Notes: generated by a model not told the origin, from the letters alone. Counted from the first letter of the stretch, positions 29,347 through 39,687 are shown. The stretch is DNA of 64,000 nt from Shewanella electrodiphila (GCF_023283985.1 NZ_JAKIKU010000001.1:310001-374000); one strand, 5' to 3'. Made by a program: numbers and translations.

Positions 29347-29865
29347 GTGATTGATAGCGACGGCTTTCGCGCAAATGTGGGCATTATTATCTGTAACAAA
29401 TATGGTCAAGTTATGTGGGCCAGACGGTTTGGACAACATTCATGGCAATTTCCTCAAGGTGGCGTAGATGATGGTGAAAGCCCAGAAGAAGCTATGTATC
29501 GAGAGTTGTATGAAGAAGTGGGTCTCAAACCTGAAAATGTGCAAATTTTAACGTCAACACGTTCATGGTTAAGATATCGTTTACCAAAAAGATTGATCAG
29601 ACAGGAAAGCAAACCTGTGTGTATTGGCCAAAAACAAAAGTGGTATTTATTACAGCTCAAAGATAGCGATGACAGTATTAATCTCAACTCATGTGGTCAT
29701 CCTGAGTTTGATGACTGGCGTTGGGTGAGTTATTGGTACCCTGTAAGGCAAGTAGTTTCTTTCAAACGTGATGTTTATCGTAAAGTAATGAAAGAGTTTG
29801 CTTTCACCACATTGGCATTTCAAGGGCGTGAGCCTAGCCGAAAAAGAGGTCGACATCGCAGCTAA
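29347..29865 (+). CDS. rppH: RNA pyrophosphohydrolase RppH
   Basis: RppH removes pyrophosphate from the 5' end of mRNAs, the first step of 5'-dependent decay by RNase E. The 172-residue Nudix protein contains the full Nudix box [20 protein letters not shown] (about 38-57) with its metal-binding glutamates. The start is GTG at 29347 (read [17 protein letters not shown]). It lies 25 bases before ptsP, as in E. coli. Confidence 0.96.
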   Translation: MIDSDGFRANVGIIICNKYGQVMWARRFGQHSWQFPQGGVDDGESPEEAMYRELYEEVGLKPENVQILTSTRSWLRYRLPKRLIRQESKPVCIGQKQKWYLLQLKDSDDSINLNSCGHPEFDDWRWVSYWYPVRQVVSFKRDVYRKVMKEFAFTTLAFQGREPSRKRGRHRS

Positions 29866-29890
29866 TTAGCGTTTAAAGAGGGCAAGGAAA

Positions 29891-32125
29891 GTGTTAAACA
29901 CGCTCAGGGATATCACTCAAGCTGTTGCAGGAGCCAGCAGCCTTGAATCAGCATTAAATGTGTTAGTGTCGCAAACTAAGTTAGCGATGCAAACACAATG
30001 CTGCTCAATCTATATTCTTGAGCAACAACATCTTGTGCTTTCTGCAACCGACGGACTTGCTAGTGCAGCCATCAATAGTGTAAAAATGCCTTTATCTGAA
30101 GGATTAGTTGGCTTAGCTGCTGAAAAGGAAGAAGCGGTTAATCTTGCCGATGCAAAGTCTCATCATCGTTTTAAATTTTTCCCAGAAGTTGAAGAAGAAG
30201 AGTATCGTGCTTTTCTTGCTGTGCCGATCATTTTTCAAAAGCAAGTCGTCGGGGTTATCGTGGTGCAACAGCCACAGCCAAGACAATTTAGTGAAAATGA
30301 AGAAGCTTTTTTAATGACACTTGCCGCGCAACTCGCCGTTGTGGTGCGCAGCTTAAAAAATAAAGCGGCTATCAGTAACGTTCAGCAGCAAGTTGTGTTT
30401 AAAGGCACAAGCGCATCTAAGGGCATTGCAATCGCAGATGCGTTTGTTTTAGGTGGCGAAATCTCACTAGTTCAAGATGAGCGTAAATCTTCTGATACTG
30501 AAAAAGAGTTACAAAGATTAAAGACCGCGATGCAGCGCTGTAGTGACATTATTAGCACATTGTCTCAACGTTTTGATCGCGAAAAAGTAGACGATATCGC
30601 TTCGATATTTTCTGCTTTGCAACTACTACTCAATGAAGCAAGTTTAGGTGGCGAGTACTTACGTGAAGTAGAACAAGGCTGGCAAGCAGAGTCTGCAGTA
30701 AGCCGTGTATCAATGCGTTATATTGAGCAATTCATGGCAATGGAAGATCCTTACCTGAAGGAAAGAGCCAGTGATATCCGTGAATTAGGTCAAAAGGTAC
30801 TTCGCCAACTTATTGAGCCTGATAAATTAGACCTAGCCCCTGCAAAACCCGTTATTTTAGTCGCTAAAGAAGTCGATGCCACGTTATTGGCTGAGTTTCC
30901 GCGTGGAAAACTCGCAGGTATTGTGACCGAACTTGGCGGCGTGAACGCCCATGCAGCAATTCTTGCTCGCGCTTTGGGTGTTCCCGCAATTGTGGGTGCT
31001 GATCAAGTACTAGCTGCTAACATTGATGATAAAAAACTCGTTTTAAATGCCAACAGTGGCCAGCTGTTAGTTGATCCTTCAGATGCAGTGCTTCACGAGT
31101 ATTACACGCTCATTTCAGAAAACCAGGCGCAGCAACGTCAGTTCTCTGCTGAGTTATCTTTACCAGCACAAACACTCGATGGTCATCGTATACATTTGTA
31201 TCTCAATGCAGGTTTATTAAGTGGCTTGAGTACTGATATGGCAGAAGGGGCTGATGGCATTGGGCTGTACCGTACTGAAATCCCTTTTATGTTGCATCAG
31301 CGCTTTCCAAGTGAAGTAGAACAGGTGCATGTCTATAAACAGGTTTTGTCAGCTGCTCGCGATAGACCTGTCGTCATGCGTACTCTTGATGTTGGCGGCG
31401 ATAAACCGTTACCTTATTTCCCGATTAACGAAGATAATCCATTTTTGGGTTGGCGCGGCATTCGATTATCTTTAGATCACCCAGAATTGTTTTTAATGCA
31501 ATTACGCGCAATGCTAACGGCTAATGCAGATTCTGCACAGTTGCAAATCTTACTGCCAATGGTCAGTAATCTAGATGAAATTGATCGTACTTTACTGTAT
31601 CTAGAGCAGGCTTTTAGTGAGATTACTGAAGAATTAGATAGAAGTATTCCTAAGCCTAAAATCGGCGTCATGTTAGAAGTCCCTTCGTTATTATTCCAAT
31701 TAGAAGATGTAGCCAAGCGTGTTGATTTTGTGTCTGTGGGCAGTAATGATTTAACCCAATATTTACTTGCAGTAGATAGAAATAATCCCAGTGTTAGCCC
31801 TTTGTTTGATAGTTTTCATCCTGGGGTATTAAGAGCGTTAAAATGGACGATTACCGATTGTAATCGCTATCAATTAGATGCCAGTATTTGTGGCGAGTTA
31901 GCTGGAGAGCCTATGGGCGCTTTGCTTTTAGTTGCAATGGGATACCAAAAGTTGAGTATGAACCAAGGCAGTATCGCAAGGATCAACTACTTACTAAGAC
32001 GAATTGATAAGCAGTCTCTTGAACTTTTATTAGATAAAGCACTGACTTTATCTAATGGAGAGCAGGTACGCCTCTTACTCAACGAATACCTTAATGAACA
32101 CGATTTAATATCAATCTTGCATTAA
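29891..32125 (+). CDS. ptsP: Phosphoenolpyruvate-protein phosphotransferase PtsP (enzyme I-Ntr)
   Basis: This is the first enzyme of the nitrogen-related phosphotransferase relay; it passes phosphate from PEP to NPr. The 744-residue length includes the N-terminal GAF domain (about 1-160) that distinguishes PtsP from sugar PTS enzyme I. The active-site histidine lies in VTELGGVNAHAAILARALGV near residue 355. A PEP-binding barrel with DVGGDKPLPYF, GWRGIRLSL and SVGSNDLTQYLLAVDR follows. The start is GTG. In enterobacteria the relay tunes potassium and nitrogen metabolism through GAF sensing of glutamine. Confidence 0.95.
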   Translation: MLNTLRDITQAVAGASSLESALNVLVSQTKLAMQTQCCSIYILEQQHLVLSATDGLASAAINSVKMPLSEGLVGLAAEKEEAVNLADAKSHHRFKFFPEVEEEEYRAFLAVPIIFQKQVVGVIVVQQPQPRQFSENEEAFLMTLAAQLAVVVRSLKNKAAISNVQQQVVFKGTSASKGIAIADAFVLGGEISLVQDERKSSDTEKELQRLKTAMQRCSDIISTLSQRFDREKVDDIASIFSALQLLLNEASLGGEYLREVEQGWQAESAVSRVSMRYIEQFMAMEDPYLKERASDIRELGQKVLRQLIEPDKLDLAPAKPVILVAKEVDATLLAEFPRGKLAGIVTELGGVNAHAAILARALGVPAIVGADQVLAANIDDKKLVLNANSGQLLVDPSDAVLHEYYTLISENQAQQRQFSAELSLPAQTLDGHRIHLYLNAGLLSGLSTDMAEGADGIGLYRTEIPFMLHQRFPSEVEQVHVYKQVLSAARDRPVVMRTLDVGGDKPLPYFPINEDNPFLGWRGIRLSLDHPELFLMQLRAMLTANADSAQLQILLPMVSNLDEIDRTLLYLEQAFSEITEELDRSIPKPKIGVMLEVPSLLFQLEDVAKRVDFVSVGSNDLTQYLLAVDRNNPSVSPLFDSFHPGVLRALKWTITDCNRYQLDASICGELAGEPMGALLLVAMGYQKLSMNQGSIARINYLLRRIDKQSLELLLDKALTLSNGEQVRLLLNEYLNEHDLISILH

Positions 32126-32155
32126 GTTCTGCTTTTACACGGATAAGGTTTTACT

Positions 32156-32959
32156 GTGGACAATATTTTATTGGTTTTTTCTATATGCCTAGTACTTGGC
32201 GGCTTCGTAGGTTTTATGGCTGGATTACTGGGGATCGGTGGCGGCTTAATTATTGTCCCTGCACTTATATATCTCTTGCCATGGGTCGGTGTTGAATCAA
32301 GCCAACTCACCCATGTAGCTATTGCGACTTCACTCGCTTCGATCATTTTAACCTCGCTTTCTTCTGCTGTTGCGCATAATAAAAGAGGCAATGTGCCTTG
32401 GACGCTGTTTAAACCTATGTTGCCAGGTATATTAATTGGCGCACTAGCTTCAGGTTTTATCTCTGAACAAATTGCTTCTGATGATCTGCAACGTGCTTTT
32501 GCCGTGTTTGTAGTGTTAATGGCAATACAAATGGCATTTCCCTTTAAACCTAAAGCGAATAAACAAACACCGAAGTTTGTGGTGCTATTTTTAGTTTCCA
32601 CATTAATAGCCATTATTGCTGGATTAATGGGGATTGGTGGCGGTGTTTTACTGGTACCTTTTTTAACTTTTTGTGGTTTGCAAATGCGGCAAGCGGTTGG
32701 ATTTTCATCTGTGACAGGTTGTTTGATTGCAATATCAGGTACAACAGGCTATATCATCGCCGGTATGAAGGTTACTGATTTGCCTGAAGGGACATTTGGC
32801 TTTATTTATCTTCCCGCATTGGCAGGGATTATCATCAGTTCAATGTTAATCGCGCCATTGGGTGTTAAAGCTGCAAGTACTTGGCCTACACCAATTTTAA
32901 AGCGAGTTTTTGCCGGGCTTTTGATGATTGTTGGAATAAAAATGGCTTTATCGGTGTAG
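32156..32959 (+). CDS. TauE/SafE family membrane transporter
   Basis: The 267-residue polytopic protein has the duplicated TauE/SafE signature: GFMAGLLGIGGGLIIVPALI near residue 20 and AGLMGIGGGVLLVPFLTF near 160. About eight membrane segments are evident. The family exports sulfite, sulfoacetate or related anions, but substrates vary. The start is GTG (32156), 30 bases after ptsP, so it is likely to be in the same operon. Confidence 0.9.
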   Translation: MDNILLVFSICLVLGGFVGFMAGLLGIGGGLIIVPALIYLLPWVGVESSQLTHVAIATSLASIILTSLSSAVAHNKRGNVPWTLFKPMLPGILIGALASGFISEQIASDDLQRAFAVFVVLMAIQMAFPFKPKANKQTPKFVVLFLVSTLIAIIAGLMGIGGGVLLVPFLTFCGLQMRQAVGFSSVTGCLIAISGTTGYIIAGMKVTDLPEGTFGFIYLPALAGIIISSMLIAPLGVKAASTWPTPILKRVFAGLLMIVGIKMALSV

Positions 32960-33056
32960 ATTTATTGGTATCATTGTTTTTTGCCGACAGTCCCTATGTG
33001 AACTTCACTTTTGACATTTGTTGGTGGGTTGAACCTTATAATAATAGGAATGAAGA

Positions 33057-33908
33057 ATGCGTCAGTATTTAGATCTTTGTCAGAACATCGTCGATAACGG
33101 TCATTGGATTGAAAACGAACGAACAGGAAAGCGCTGTTTAACCGTGATTAATGCTGATTTGCAATATGACGTCAAGAATAACCAATTTCCTATTATTACA
33201 ACTCGAAAAAGTTATTGGAAGTCTGCAATTGCAGAGCTAATTGGCTATATCAGAGGTTATGATAGTGCCGCTGATTTTCGTGCTTTAGGAACCAAAACTT
33301 GGGACATGAATTCGAATGATAATCAGAGTTGGCTAGCTAACCCACATCGTAAAGGGGAAGACGATATGGGTCGTGTGTATGGCGTTCAAGGCCGTCGCTG
33401 GCAGAAAACCTCTGGTGGTACTATTGATCAACTAGCTAAAATCGTTGATAACTTATCTAAAGGTGTGGATGACCGTGGTGAAATTATCACATTCTATAAC
33501 CCTGGTGAATTTGATATGGGCTGTTTGCGTCCATGCATGCACACTCACACCTTTTCATTATTAGGCGACACGCTTTATTTAACCAGCTACCAGCGTTCTT
33601 GTGATGTGCCGCTTGGACTCAACTTTAATCAAATTCAAGTTTATACCTTCCTTGCGTTGATGGCGCAGATTACTGGCAATAAGCCTGGAATGGCTTATCA
33701 CAAAATTATCAATGCTCATATCTATGAAGACCAATTAGACTTAATGAAAAATGAGCAATTGACGCGTGAACCTTTCCCGTCACCACAACTTAAGATTAAT
33801 CCTAAGATTAAAACCCTGAAAGATCTTGAAACTTGGGTAACAATGGATGATTTTGAAGTGGTGGGCTATCAACACCATGAAGCGATAAAATATCCCTTCT
33901 CAGTATAG
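33057..33908 (+). CDS. thyA: Thymidylate synthase
   Basis: ThyA methylates dUMP to dTMP using methylene-tetrahydrofolate. At 283 residues it is about 20 longer than the E. coli enzyme because of an insertion near residues 88-110 ([20 protein letters not shown]). The catalytic cysteine lies in [12 protein letters not shown] near residue 160. [20 protein letters not shown] and [11 protein letters not shown] complete the substrate pocket. A ribosome site AGGAATGA precedes the ATG. In E. coli, Vibrio and, as I recall, Shewanella, lgt directly precedes thyA; here it does not. Confidence 0.95.
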   Translation: MRQYLDLCQNIVDNGHWIENERTGKRCLTVINADLQYDVKNNQFPIITTRKSYWKSAIAELIGYIRGYDSAADFRALGTKTWDMNSNDNQSWLANPHRKGEDDMGRVYGVQGRRWQKTSGGTIDQLAKIVDNLSKGVDDRGEIITFYNPGEFDMGCLRPCMHTHTFSLLGDTLYLTSYQRSCDVPLGLNFNQIQVYTFLALMAQITGNKPGMAYHKIINAHIYEDQLDLMKNEQLTREPFPSPQLKINPKIKTLKDLETWVTMDDFEVVGYQHHEAIKYPFSV

Positions 33909-34550
33909 TTTGCGAAATGCTTCCATAGCCAAAAATTAAATATCTAAGACTGATGAACTCATTTTAAATGGGTTCATTCATTTAAAATCATTAGTGCTAA
34001 TACTGACCAAGTAGCACTTAACTTGTGCTTCTATGTCAACAAAAAATAAGTCATCTACATTTGATGCTTAAATGTATCGCGTGAAAGATGGCTTTTCCCA
34101 ACAAAGTAACCTAAGTGAAAAATAACAAGCCTTAGCTCTCAGCTAAAAGATGATCGTTTTCTTAAAATATTTTAATAGTTATGCAATCAGTTTTAGTTAG
34201 TATTAAATGTGGCTAAAACCACAAGCTATATTGCACTAGTCTAATATTCTTGTGTAAAAACTAAACTAGCGTATTGTTATTTTATTAGTTACTAATTCAG
34301 TTAATTGTATTTAATTTCGTCAAGCGCACGATTATTGCTCAGTTAAATAAATATGCGCTTATTTCTGTTTTGTGTGCAAACTTCCGCTCAAACGTAGATC
34401 TGAGTCTCAATTGGCTTTCATGTTGTGACTTGGTGCTGTAAAAGTTGATTAACACATCGGAAAAGCCGAGCTATAAGAGCGAAACTAACGATTATGATTG
34501 TTTGAAAAAATCCGATAGACTGATAATAATTGTTTTTTATGGAGTTATAT
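33909..34550. other. Long intergenic region upstream of nhaA
   Basis: No gene is supported in these 642 AT-rich bases. Several small hairpins are visible: TGTGG/CCACA at 34208-34223, AAGCGCA/TGCGCTT at about 34321-34360 and TCGG/CCGA at 34457-34469. They suggest a structured leader for nhaA, but I could not match it to a riboswitch class I can draw with certainty. Confidence 0.5.
33953..33976. other. Stem-loop after thyA
   Basis: ATGAACTCAT and ATGGGTTCAT pair over ten positions with one wobble. No T run follows, so intrinsic termination is uncertain. Confidence 0.5.
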
Positions 34551-35723
34551 ATGGAACGTGCAATTAAGAATTTCTTAAGTCAAGAATCTGCAGGGGGTAT
34601 CATTTTAATGATCTCTGTAGCACTGGCTATGATAATGGCAAATTCGCCATTAGCGGGTTTATACAGTGGTTTCCTTGATACAGAAGTCCAAGTGCGTGTG
34701 GGTTCATTAGATATTGATAAGCCATTATTATTATGGATTAACGACGGACTAATGGCTCTATTCTTCTTACTTATTGGTTTAGAAGTAAAGCGTGAACTAT
34801 TAGAAGGTGCACTTTCAAGTGTTGCCAAAGCATCTTTACCTACTTTTGCTGCTATCGGCGGCATGGTATTCCCTGCTTTATTCTATCTGGCATTCAACTA
34901 TTCAGATCCTGTGACGCAAGTTGGTTGGGCAATTCCTGCTGCGCCTGATATTGCATTTGCTCTAGGTATTATGGCTTTATTAGGCAGCCGTGTTCCTGTT
35001 GCACTGAAAGTGTTCTTATTAGCGTTAGCTATTATGGATGATTTAGGTGTGATCGTGATTATCGCTCTGTTCTACAGTGCTGATTTATCAATGACGAGCT
35101 TAATCGTTGCAGCAATTTCAATTTCATTGATGGTTGCATTGAATCGTAAGGGCGTTAGTTCATTAATCCCATACGGTTTATTAGGTGTGATTCTATGGGT
35201 TGCTGTTCTTAAATCTGGTGTGCATGCGACATTAGCAGGTGTGATTATTGCTTTCTGTATTCCTTTACGTGCTAAAGATGGGTCTTCACCATCTGAACAC
35301 TTAGAGCATAGCTTACACCCATGGAGCACATTCTTCATTTTACCTGTGTTCGCATTTGCTAATGCTGGATTATCGCTATCAGGAATGAGCATCACTTCAT
35401 TGGCTGAGCCTGTAACTATCGGTATTATCCTAGGTCTGCTGCTTGGTAAGCCAGTAGGTGTATTATTGTTCAGTTATACTGCTGTAAAACTAAAGTGGGC
35501 TGAACTACCACCTGGTATTACTTGGAATCAAATTATTCCAGTCTCTATCATGTGTGGTATTGGTTTCACAATGTCAGTGTTTATTTCTTCACTTGCATTC
35601 GAATCAGCCCCTGAGCATTTAGGTGACTTTGCCCGTTTAGGTATTCTAATGGGATCTATGCTAGCTGCTGTTATTGGTTATGTATGGCTTGATAAAGTGC
35701 TTCCTAAAGCTAAAGCAAAATAG
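34551..35723 (+). CDS. nhaA: Na+/H+ antiporter NhaA
   Basis: NhaA expels sodium (and lithium) in exchange for two protons, maintaining pH and salt balance. From the ATG at 34551 ([19 protein letters not shown], 390 residues) it shows the paired aspartates of the ion site in [18 protein letters not shown] near residue 160. [20 protein letters not shown] carries another conserved membrane aspartate. About twelve membrane helices are predicted. I prefer 34551 because a GGAG site lies 7 bases before it; an upstream in-frame TTG at 34530 has none. The regulator nhaR follows two genes later. Confidence 0.96.
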   Translation: MERAIKNFLSQESAGGIILMISVALAMIMANSPLAGLYSGFLDTEVQVRVGSLDIDKPLLLWINDGLMALFFLLIGLEVKRELLEGALSSVAKASLPTFAAIGGMVFPALFYLAFNYSDPVTQVGWAIPAAPDIAFALGIMALLGSRVPVALKVFLLALAIMDDLGVIVIIALFYSADLSMTSLIVAAISISLMVALNRKGVSSLIPYGLLGVILWVAVLKSGVHATLAGVIIAFCIPLRAKDGSSPSEHLEHSLHPWSTFFILPVFAFANAGLSLSGMSITSLAEPVTIGIILGLLLGKPVGVLLFSYTAVKLKWAELPPGITWNQIIPVSIMCGIGFTMSVFISSLAFESAPEHLGDFARLGILMGSMLAAVIGYVWLDKVLPKAKAK

Positions 35724-35737
35724 GGCTGGTGCAAATA

Positions 35738-36127
35738 ATGAAAATAAAACTGTTGATGTTAGCTCTAGCAATGGGCGTGGTTACCATGCCAGCCCAAGCT
35801 ACTTCGTTTAACGTATGTCAAACAAGCGTTGAATCAAACGAATGTAAAAGCTATTTAGATGGCGTTGTTGATGGTGCTTTGATGTATCACACTGATGCGT
35901 CAGGTAGTCGTTTAGAAGCTGATGATGGATATGAGTCTCGTGCACTTAAGTATCGAGCTGGTAAGCGTTATCAAGAGGCTAACCGCAGTTTTTGTGCTGA
36001 CAGAAAACCGCATAAAGATGATATCGTTTTAGCTATTCAGGAACAAACTGCTGCTAAAAACGTTAACAACTTAAGCGAGTTGTCGATATTAATTGATAGC
36101 TTGTTGGACTGTCAGCGATTAAAATAA
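35738..36127 (+). CDS. Small secreted four-cysteine protein, Rap1a/Tai-like
   Basis: The protein has 129 residues from the ATG at 35738. A clear signal peptide (MKIKLLMLALAMGVVTMPAQA) is followed by a compact mature domain with four cysteines (VCQTS, NECKSY, SFCADR, LDCQRLK). The pattern YLDGVVDGALMY plus a late FCADRKPHKDDIVLAIQEQ recalls the Rap1a/Tai immunity-like fold, but the match is only by eye. It is translated 14 bases after nhaA and 27 bases before nhaR. That suggests a periplasmic role tied to sodium or pH stress, or just operon membership. Confidence 0.78.
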   Translation: MKIKLLMLALAMGVVTMPAQATSFNVCQTSVESNECKSYLDGVVDGALMYHTDASGSRLEADDGYESRALKYRAGKRYQEANRSFCADRKPHKDDIVLAIQEQTAAKNVNNLSELSILIDSLLDCQRLK

Positions 36128-36154
36128 ACCATCTTTCTTAGCTGGTTTATATGC

Positions 36155-37087
36155 ATGCAACATTTAAATTATAACCATCTATATTATTTTTGGATGGTTA
36201 GAAAAAAAGGTTCGGTGGCTAAGGCCGCCGAAGCTTTATGTCTCGCTCCGCAAACGATTACAGGTCAAATTCGCGCTTTAGAAGAACGCCTAAATGGCAG
36301 TTTATTCAATCGCGTAGGCCGTTCATTAGAACCCACCGAATTAGGCGAATTAATTTTTCGCTATGCTGATAAAATGTTTAGCCTCAGCTATGAGATGCTA
36401 GATTTATTGGCTTATCATAAAGATGAATCAATATTATTTGAAGTTGGGTTTGCTGCAGCTTTGTCTAAAGCTTTAGCTAGCCGTGTGCTGTTAACAGTGA
36501 TCCCTAATGATGGCTCGATGCATTTGAGTTGTTATGAATCTACCCATGAAAACTTGATTCAGCGCTTACGTGAACACAAATTAGATATGATTTTGTCTGA
36601 CTCAGCAGGTGAATCACTTAAATATCCTGAGATTTTATCTAAGAAGCTCGGTGAGTGTGGTATTAGTTTTTTTGCTGCTTCAAAACCCTCATTAGATTTC
36701 CCTGCATGCTTAGAACAAGAAAAGCTATTAATCCCAGGTAAGCGGACATCTCTTGGGCAGCAGCTACATAGATGGTTTGCTGAAAAAAATCTCGATGTAA
36801 GCATATTAGGTGAGTTTGACGATGCAGCGATGATGAAAGCGTTTGGACTGTTTAAGCGTGGTATATTTGTTGCTCCATCAATTTATCGTCATGATATACT
36901 CTCACAAGGTATGGTTTTAATTGGTGAAACAGACGATATTAAAGAAGAATATCACGTTATGTTTGCCGAACGGATGATCCAACACCCGGCAGTTAAGCGG
37001 TTATTAGAAACTGATTTTACTGATTTGTTCGCAGGTGTTGATCCACAGGTACAAGATGTTGAACACCGTAGTTCACATCAAAGATAA
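36155..37087 (+). CDS. nhaR: LysR-type activator NhaR
   Basis: The 310-residue LysR protein begins MQHLNYNHLYYFWMVRKKGS. This N-terminus, with the winged helix VAKAAEALCLAPQTITGQIR, is characteristic of NhaR rather than other LysR members. In E. coli NhaR senses sodium and activates nhaA. Here it lies downstream of nhaA with one small secreted protein between, all on the plus strand. Confidence 0.93.
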   Translation: MQHLNYNHLYYFWMVRKKGSVAKAAEALCLAPQTITGQIRALEERLNGSLFNRVGRSLEPTELGELIFRYADKMFSLSYEMLDLLAYHKDESILFEVGFAAALSKALASRVLLTVIPNDGSMHLSCYESTHENLIQRLREHKLDMILSDSAGESLKYPEILSKKLGECGISFFAASKPSLDFPACLEQEKLLIPGKRTSLGQQLHRWFAEKNLDVSILGEFDDAAMMKAFGLFKRGIFVAPSIYRHDILSQGMVLIGETDDIKEEYHVMFAERMIQHPAVKRLLETDFTDLFAGVDPQVQDVEHRSSHQR

Positions 37088-37118
37088 AATATCCTCAGAA
37101 GATGTTAGGAGAAGTGCG

Positions 37119-37367
37119 TTGGAATTAATGAATATTGCTAGAGTTCGCTGGGCATGTCGTAGAGGGATGCTCGAGTTAGATGTCCTGTTTCAGCCTTTTG
37201 TAGATGCACATTACGAAGCGCTTTCTGATATTGATAAACAAACCTTTATTGATCTACTCGCTTGTGAAGACCCAGAGCTATTTGCATGGTTTATGGGCCA
37301 TGAAGTGTGCCCTAATAACGCGATGGCTGAAATGGTAATTACAGTACGTGGCCGTCCTCAGCCTTAA
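37119..37367 (+). CDS. sdhE: FAD assembly factor SdhE
   Basis: SdhE promotes covalent FAD attachment to succinate dehydrogenase and fumarate reductase flavoproteins. The motif ARVRWACRRGMLELD contains the conserved RGxxE region. I chose TTG at 37119: it lies 7 bases after AGGAG (37107-37111), and the resulting MELMNIARVRWACRRGM aligns without gaps to the E. coli start MDINNKARIHWACRRGM. A longer upstream start would overlap nhaR, and the ATG at 37128 would drop the first three residues. The 82 residues match the family. Confidence 0.93.
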   Translation: MELMNIARVRWACRRGMLELDVLFQPFVDAHYEALSDIDKQTFIDLLACEDPELFAWFMGHEVCPNNAMAEMVITVRGRPQP

Positions 37368-37443
37368 CTGTGTCAATAAAAATAGAATCTCTATTTTGCC
37401 TATCTTATTAATGCTGTATCAAGTAAGAAATGGCGCTTAACCT

Positions 37444-37869
37444 GTGCATGTAACTTTAAGCGCCTCTTTTAACCAGTTCCTCTCTCATATTGTCCTCATT
37501 TGTGTTTGCTTAACCAGTTTTCTGTTGTGGCCTGTAAGCCACTTTGTTGGTTTGAGTATATTGCGTGGTTTAACCTTGTTAGCGGCCACAGCCTTCTTCA
37601 TTTGGAATATAAACCAGCTTAGGCGGCAACGTTGTGATTTATACCTTTCTGAAACGGGAGATGGAACACTTGATCATAATGCTTTTGTCGTTTGGCGCTC
37701 AGCTATCGCGACAGTGTTTGCTTGTGTGATATTTATTGAGTTTGAATCATCAAGTTCAAAAAAGAAGAAAAGGCAATTGTTGATAGTGTGGAGCGACATG
37801 CTCACGGATAAAGATTACCGACAACTTTGTCGGCAATTAAACAAACTTAAACGAAATCAAGACAATTAA
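37444..37869 (+). CDS. ygfX: YgfX-like membrane protein
   Basis: The 141-residue protein has two close N-terminal membrane helices (HIVLICVCLTSFLLWPV and LRGLTLLAATAFFIWNI) and a soluble C-terminal domain. The pattern and its place directly after sdhE match YgfX/CptA, which in E. coli is encoded with sdhE (ygfY) and was reported as a membrane toxin affecting cell shape. Function here is inferred from family only. The start is GTG. Confidence 0.82.
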   Translation: MHVTLSASFNQFLSHIVLICVCLTSFLLWPVSHFVGLSILRGLTLLAATAFFIWNINQLRRQRCDLYLSETGDGTLDHNAFVVWRSAIATVFACVIFIEFESSSSKKKKRQLLIVWSDMLTDKDYRQLCRQLNKLKRNQDN

Positions 37870-37893
37870 TATTGCTAGCGCAATGATCAAATT

Positions 37894-37921
37894 ATAGCTC
37901 CTGACATTTCTCAGGAGCTAT
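37894..37921. other. Stem-loop between convergent ygfX and nadB
   Basis: A perfect 11-bp stem ATAGCTCCTGA / TCAGGAGCTAT surrounds CATTTC. It lies between two convergent genes, but no T tract follows on either side. Confidence 0.7.
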
Positions 37922-37942
37922 CTCAATCGTCTTTATCATTCG

Positions 37943-39556
37943 TTATCTTTCAGGTTGTAAGATGGTCGGCTGTGGGTTTTCTAATTGTTCCGGATAATCA
38001 GCATTATAGTGCAACCCTCGACTTTCCTTTCGCTCCATTGCGCAGCGAATAATTAATTCAGCCACTTGAACCAAGTTCCTTAATTCCAGTAAGTTATTAC
38101 TGACTCGGAAGTTGCTGTAATACTCTTGGATCTCTTGTTGCAACATAGCGCAGCGACGTAAAGCACGCTCTAAGCGTTTGTCGGTTCTTACAATACCGAC
38201 ATAATCCCACATGAATAATCTCAGTTCGTGCCAGTTATGGGCAATGACGACTTCTTCATCTGAGTTGCTCACTTTACTTTCATCCCAATGAGGGACAGGG
38301 CCAGGCGTTGGGATTTTTGTTAATAAGCTTTCTATGTCATGTGCAGCCGCGCGTGCAAAGACGAGGCATTCCAATAATGAATTACTTGCTAGACGGTTTG
38401 CACCATGAAGACCTGTATAAGCCACCTCGCCAATGGCGTATAAGCCATTAATGTCAGTTTGACCATGTAAGTCAGTCATGATCCCACCACAAGTATAATG
38501 CGCAGCAGGCACCACTGGAATTGGGTCTGTAGTGATATCTATGCCAAATTCTAAACAGCGTTTATGAATAGTAGGGAAGTGCTTTATCACGAAATCTGCA
38601 GGTTTATGGCTGATATCAAGATATAAACAGTCAGCACCTAAGCGCTTCATTTCATAATCGATGGCCCGTGCGACGATATCACGAGGCGCAAGCTCGGCTC
38701 TCTCGTCAAACTCTGGCATAAACCGACTACCATCGGGACGTTTAAGGTATGCTCCTTCGCCGCGTAATGCTTCAGTTAATAAGTAATTACGCGCATCAGC
38801 ATGGTATAAACAGGTTGGATGAAATTGATTAAATTCCATATTAGCAACACGACAACCCGCGCGCCAAGCCATAGCAATACCATCGCCGCTGGCAATATCA
38901 GGGTTAGAAGTATACTGATAAACTTTTGAACTACCGCCTGTAGCGATTGCAACAAACTTTGCTGTGACAGTTTCTACATGCTCAGCGTCTCGATTCCAAA
39001 CGTAGGCACCGACAACGCGGTTACCCGGTCGGTTTAATTTACGAGTCGTAATAAGGTCAATTGCATTATAACGCTCTAAGACTTGGATGTTTGGATGCGC
39101 TAATGCTTGATCTTGTAAAGTCGTTTGCACCGCTTTGCCTGTGGCATCAGCAGAATGCAAAATTCGACGATGGCTATGTCCGCCTTCGCGCGTAAGATGA
39201 TAAGGCGCTGTGCTTTGATCGCCGTCAGGAGTTTCTTCCTTATCAAAAGCGACACCACATTGAATTAGCCATTTCATTGAAGCTTTGGCATTTTCGGCAG
39301 TATAAGTCACCACTTCTTTGTCACAAAGGCCCGCACCAGCAATCAAGGTGTCGCTTACATGGGACTCAATTGTATCCGATTCATCAAATACAGAAGCGAT
39401 TCCGCCTTGGGCATAGTAGGTTGAGCCTTCAGCTAACGGCCCTTTAGAAAGAAGAATAACTTTAGACTTTTCAGCTAGATGGAGTGCCAGCGTTAACCCG
39501 GCTGCGCCACTACCTATAACCAAAATATCAGATTGGTGTTCAACTGCTTGTTTCAT
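37943..39556 (-). CDS. nadB: L-aspartate oxidase
   Basis: NadB oxidises aspartate to iminoaspartate, the first step of de novo NAD synthesis. The 537-residue flavoprotein begins with the FAD-binding [20 protein letters not shown]. It contains the family segments [30 protein letters not shown] and [18 protein letters not shown], and ends in a helical domain. It is divergent from rpoE, as in E. coli. Confidence 0.97.
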   Translation of the reverse strand: MKQAVEHQSDILVIGSGAAGLTLALHLAEKSKVILLSKGPLAEGSTYYAQGGIASVFDESDTIESHVSDTLIAGAGLCDKEVVTYTAENAKASMKWLIQCGVAFDKEETPDGDQSTAPYHLTREGGHSHRRILHSADATGKAVQTTLQDQALAHPNIQVLERYNAIDLITTRKLNRPGNRVVGAYVWNRDAEHVETVTAKFVAIATGGSSKVYQYTSNPDIASGDGIAMAWRAGCRVANMEFNQFHPTCLYHADARNYLLTEALRGEGAYLKRPDGSRFMPEFDERAELAPRDIVARAIDYEMKRLGADCLYLDISHKPADFVIKHFPTIHKRCLEFGIDITTDPIPVVPAAHYTCGGIMTDLHGQTDINGLYAIGEVAYTGLHGANRLASNSLLECLVFARAAAHDIESLLTKIPTPGPVPHWDESKVSNSDEEVVIAHNWHELRLFMWDYVGIVRTDKRLERALRRCAMLQQEIQEYYSNFRVSNNLLELRNLVQVAELIIRCAMERKESRGLHYNADYPEQLENPQPTILQPER

Positions 39557-39687
39557 AAGGTATCATGGGTGACTTAATATGGTTCTATAATGGTAAAACA
39601 AAACCGCTTTATTGGGTACTGAGACATTACTATTAAGCGATATTTAACCATTTTTTATAAAAAATTAAATTTTTTTCATTCAATATC

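Noticed and set aside
32122..32613. A 163-residue frame antisense to the TauE gene
   Set aside because: It is complementary to a clear membrane transporter gene, with no independent support.
33011..33042. TTGACA and TATAAT upstream of thyA
   Set aside because: The spacer is 20 bases and the start would fall almost on the ribosome site, so I do not call a promoter.
32881..33072. A 63-residue reading frame bridging the end of tauE and the start of thyA
   Set aside because: It overlaps both genes in another frame, has no ribosome site, and shows no resemblance to lgt.
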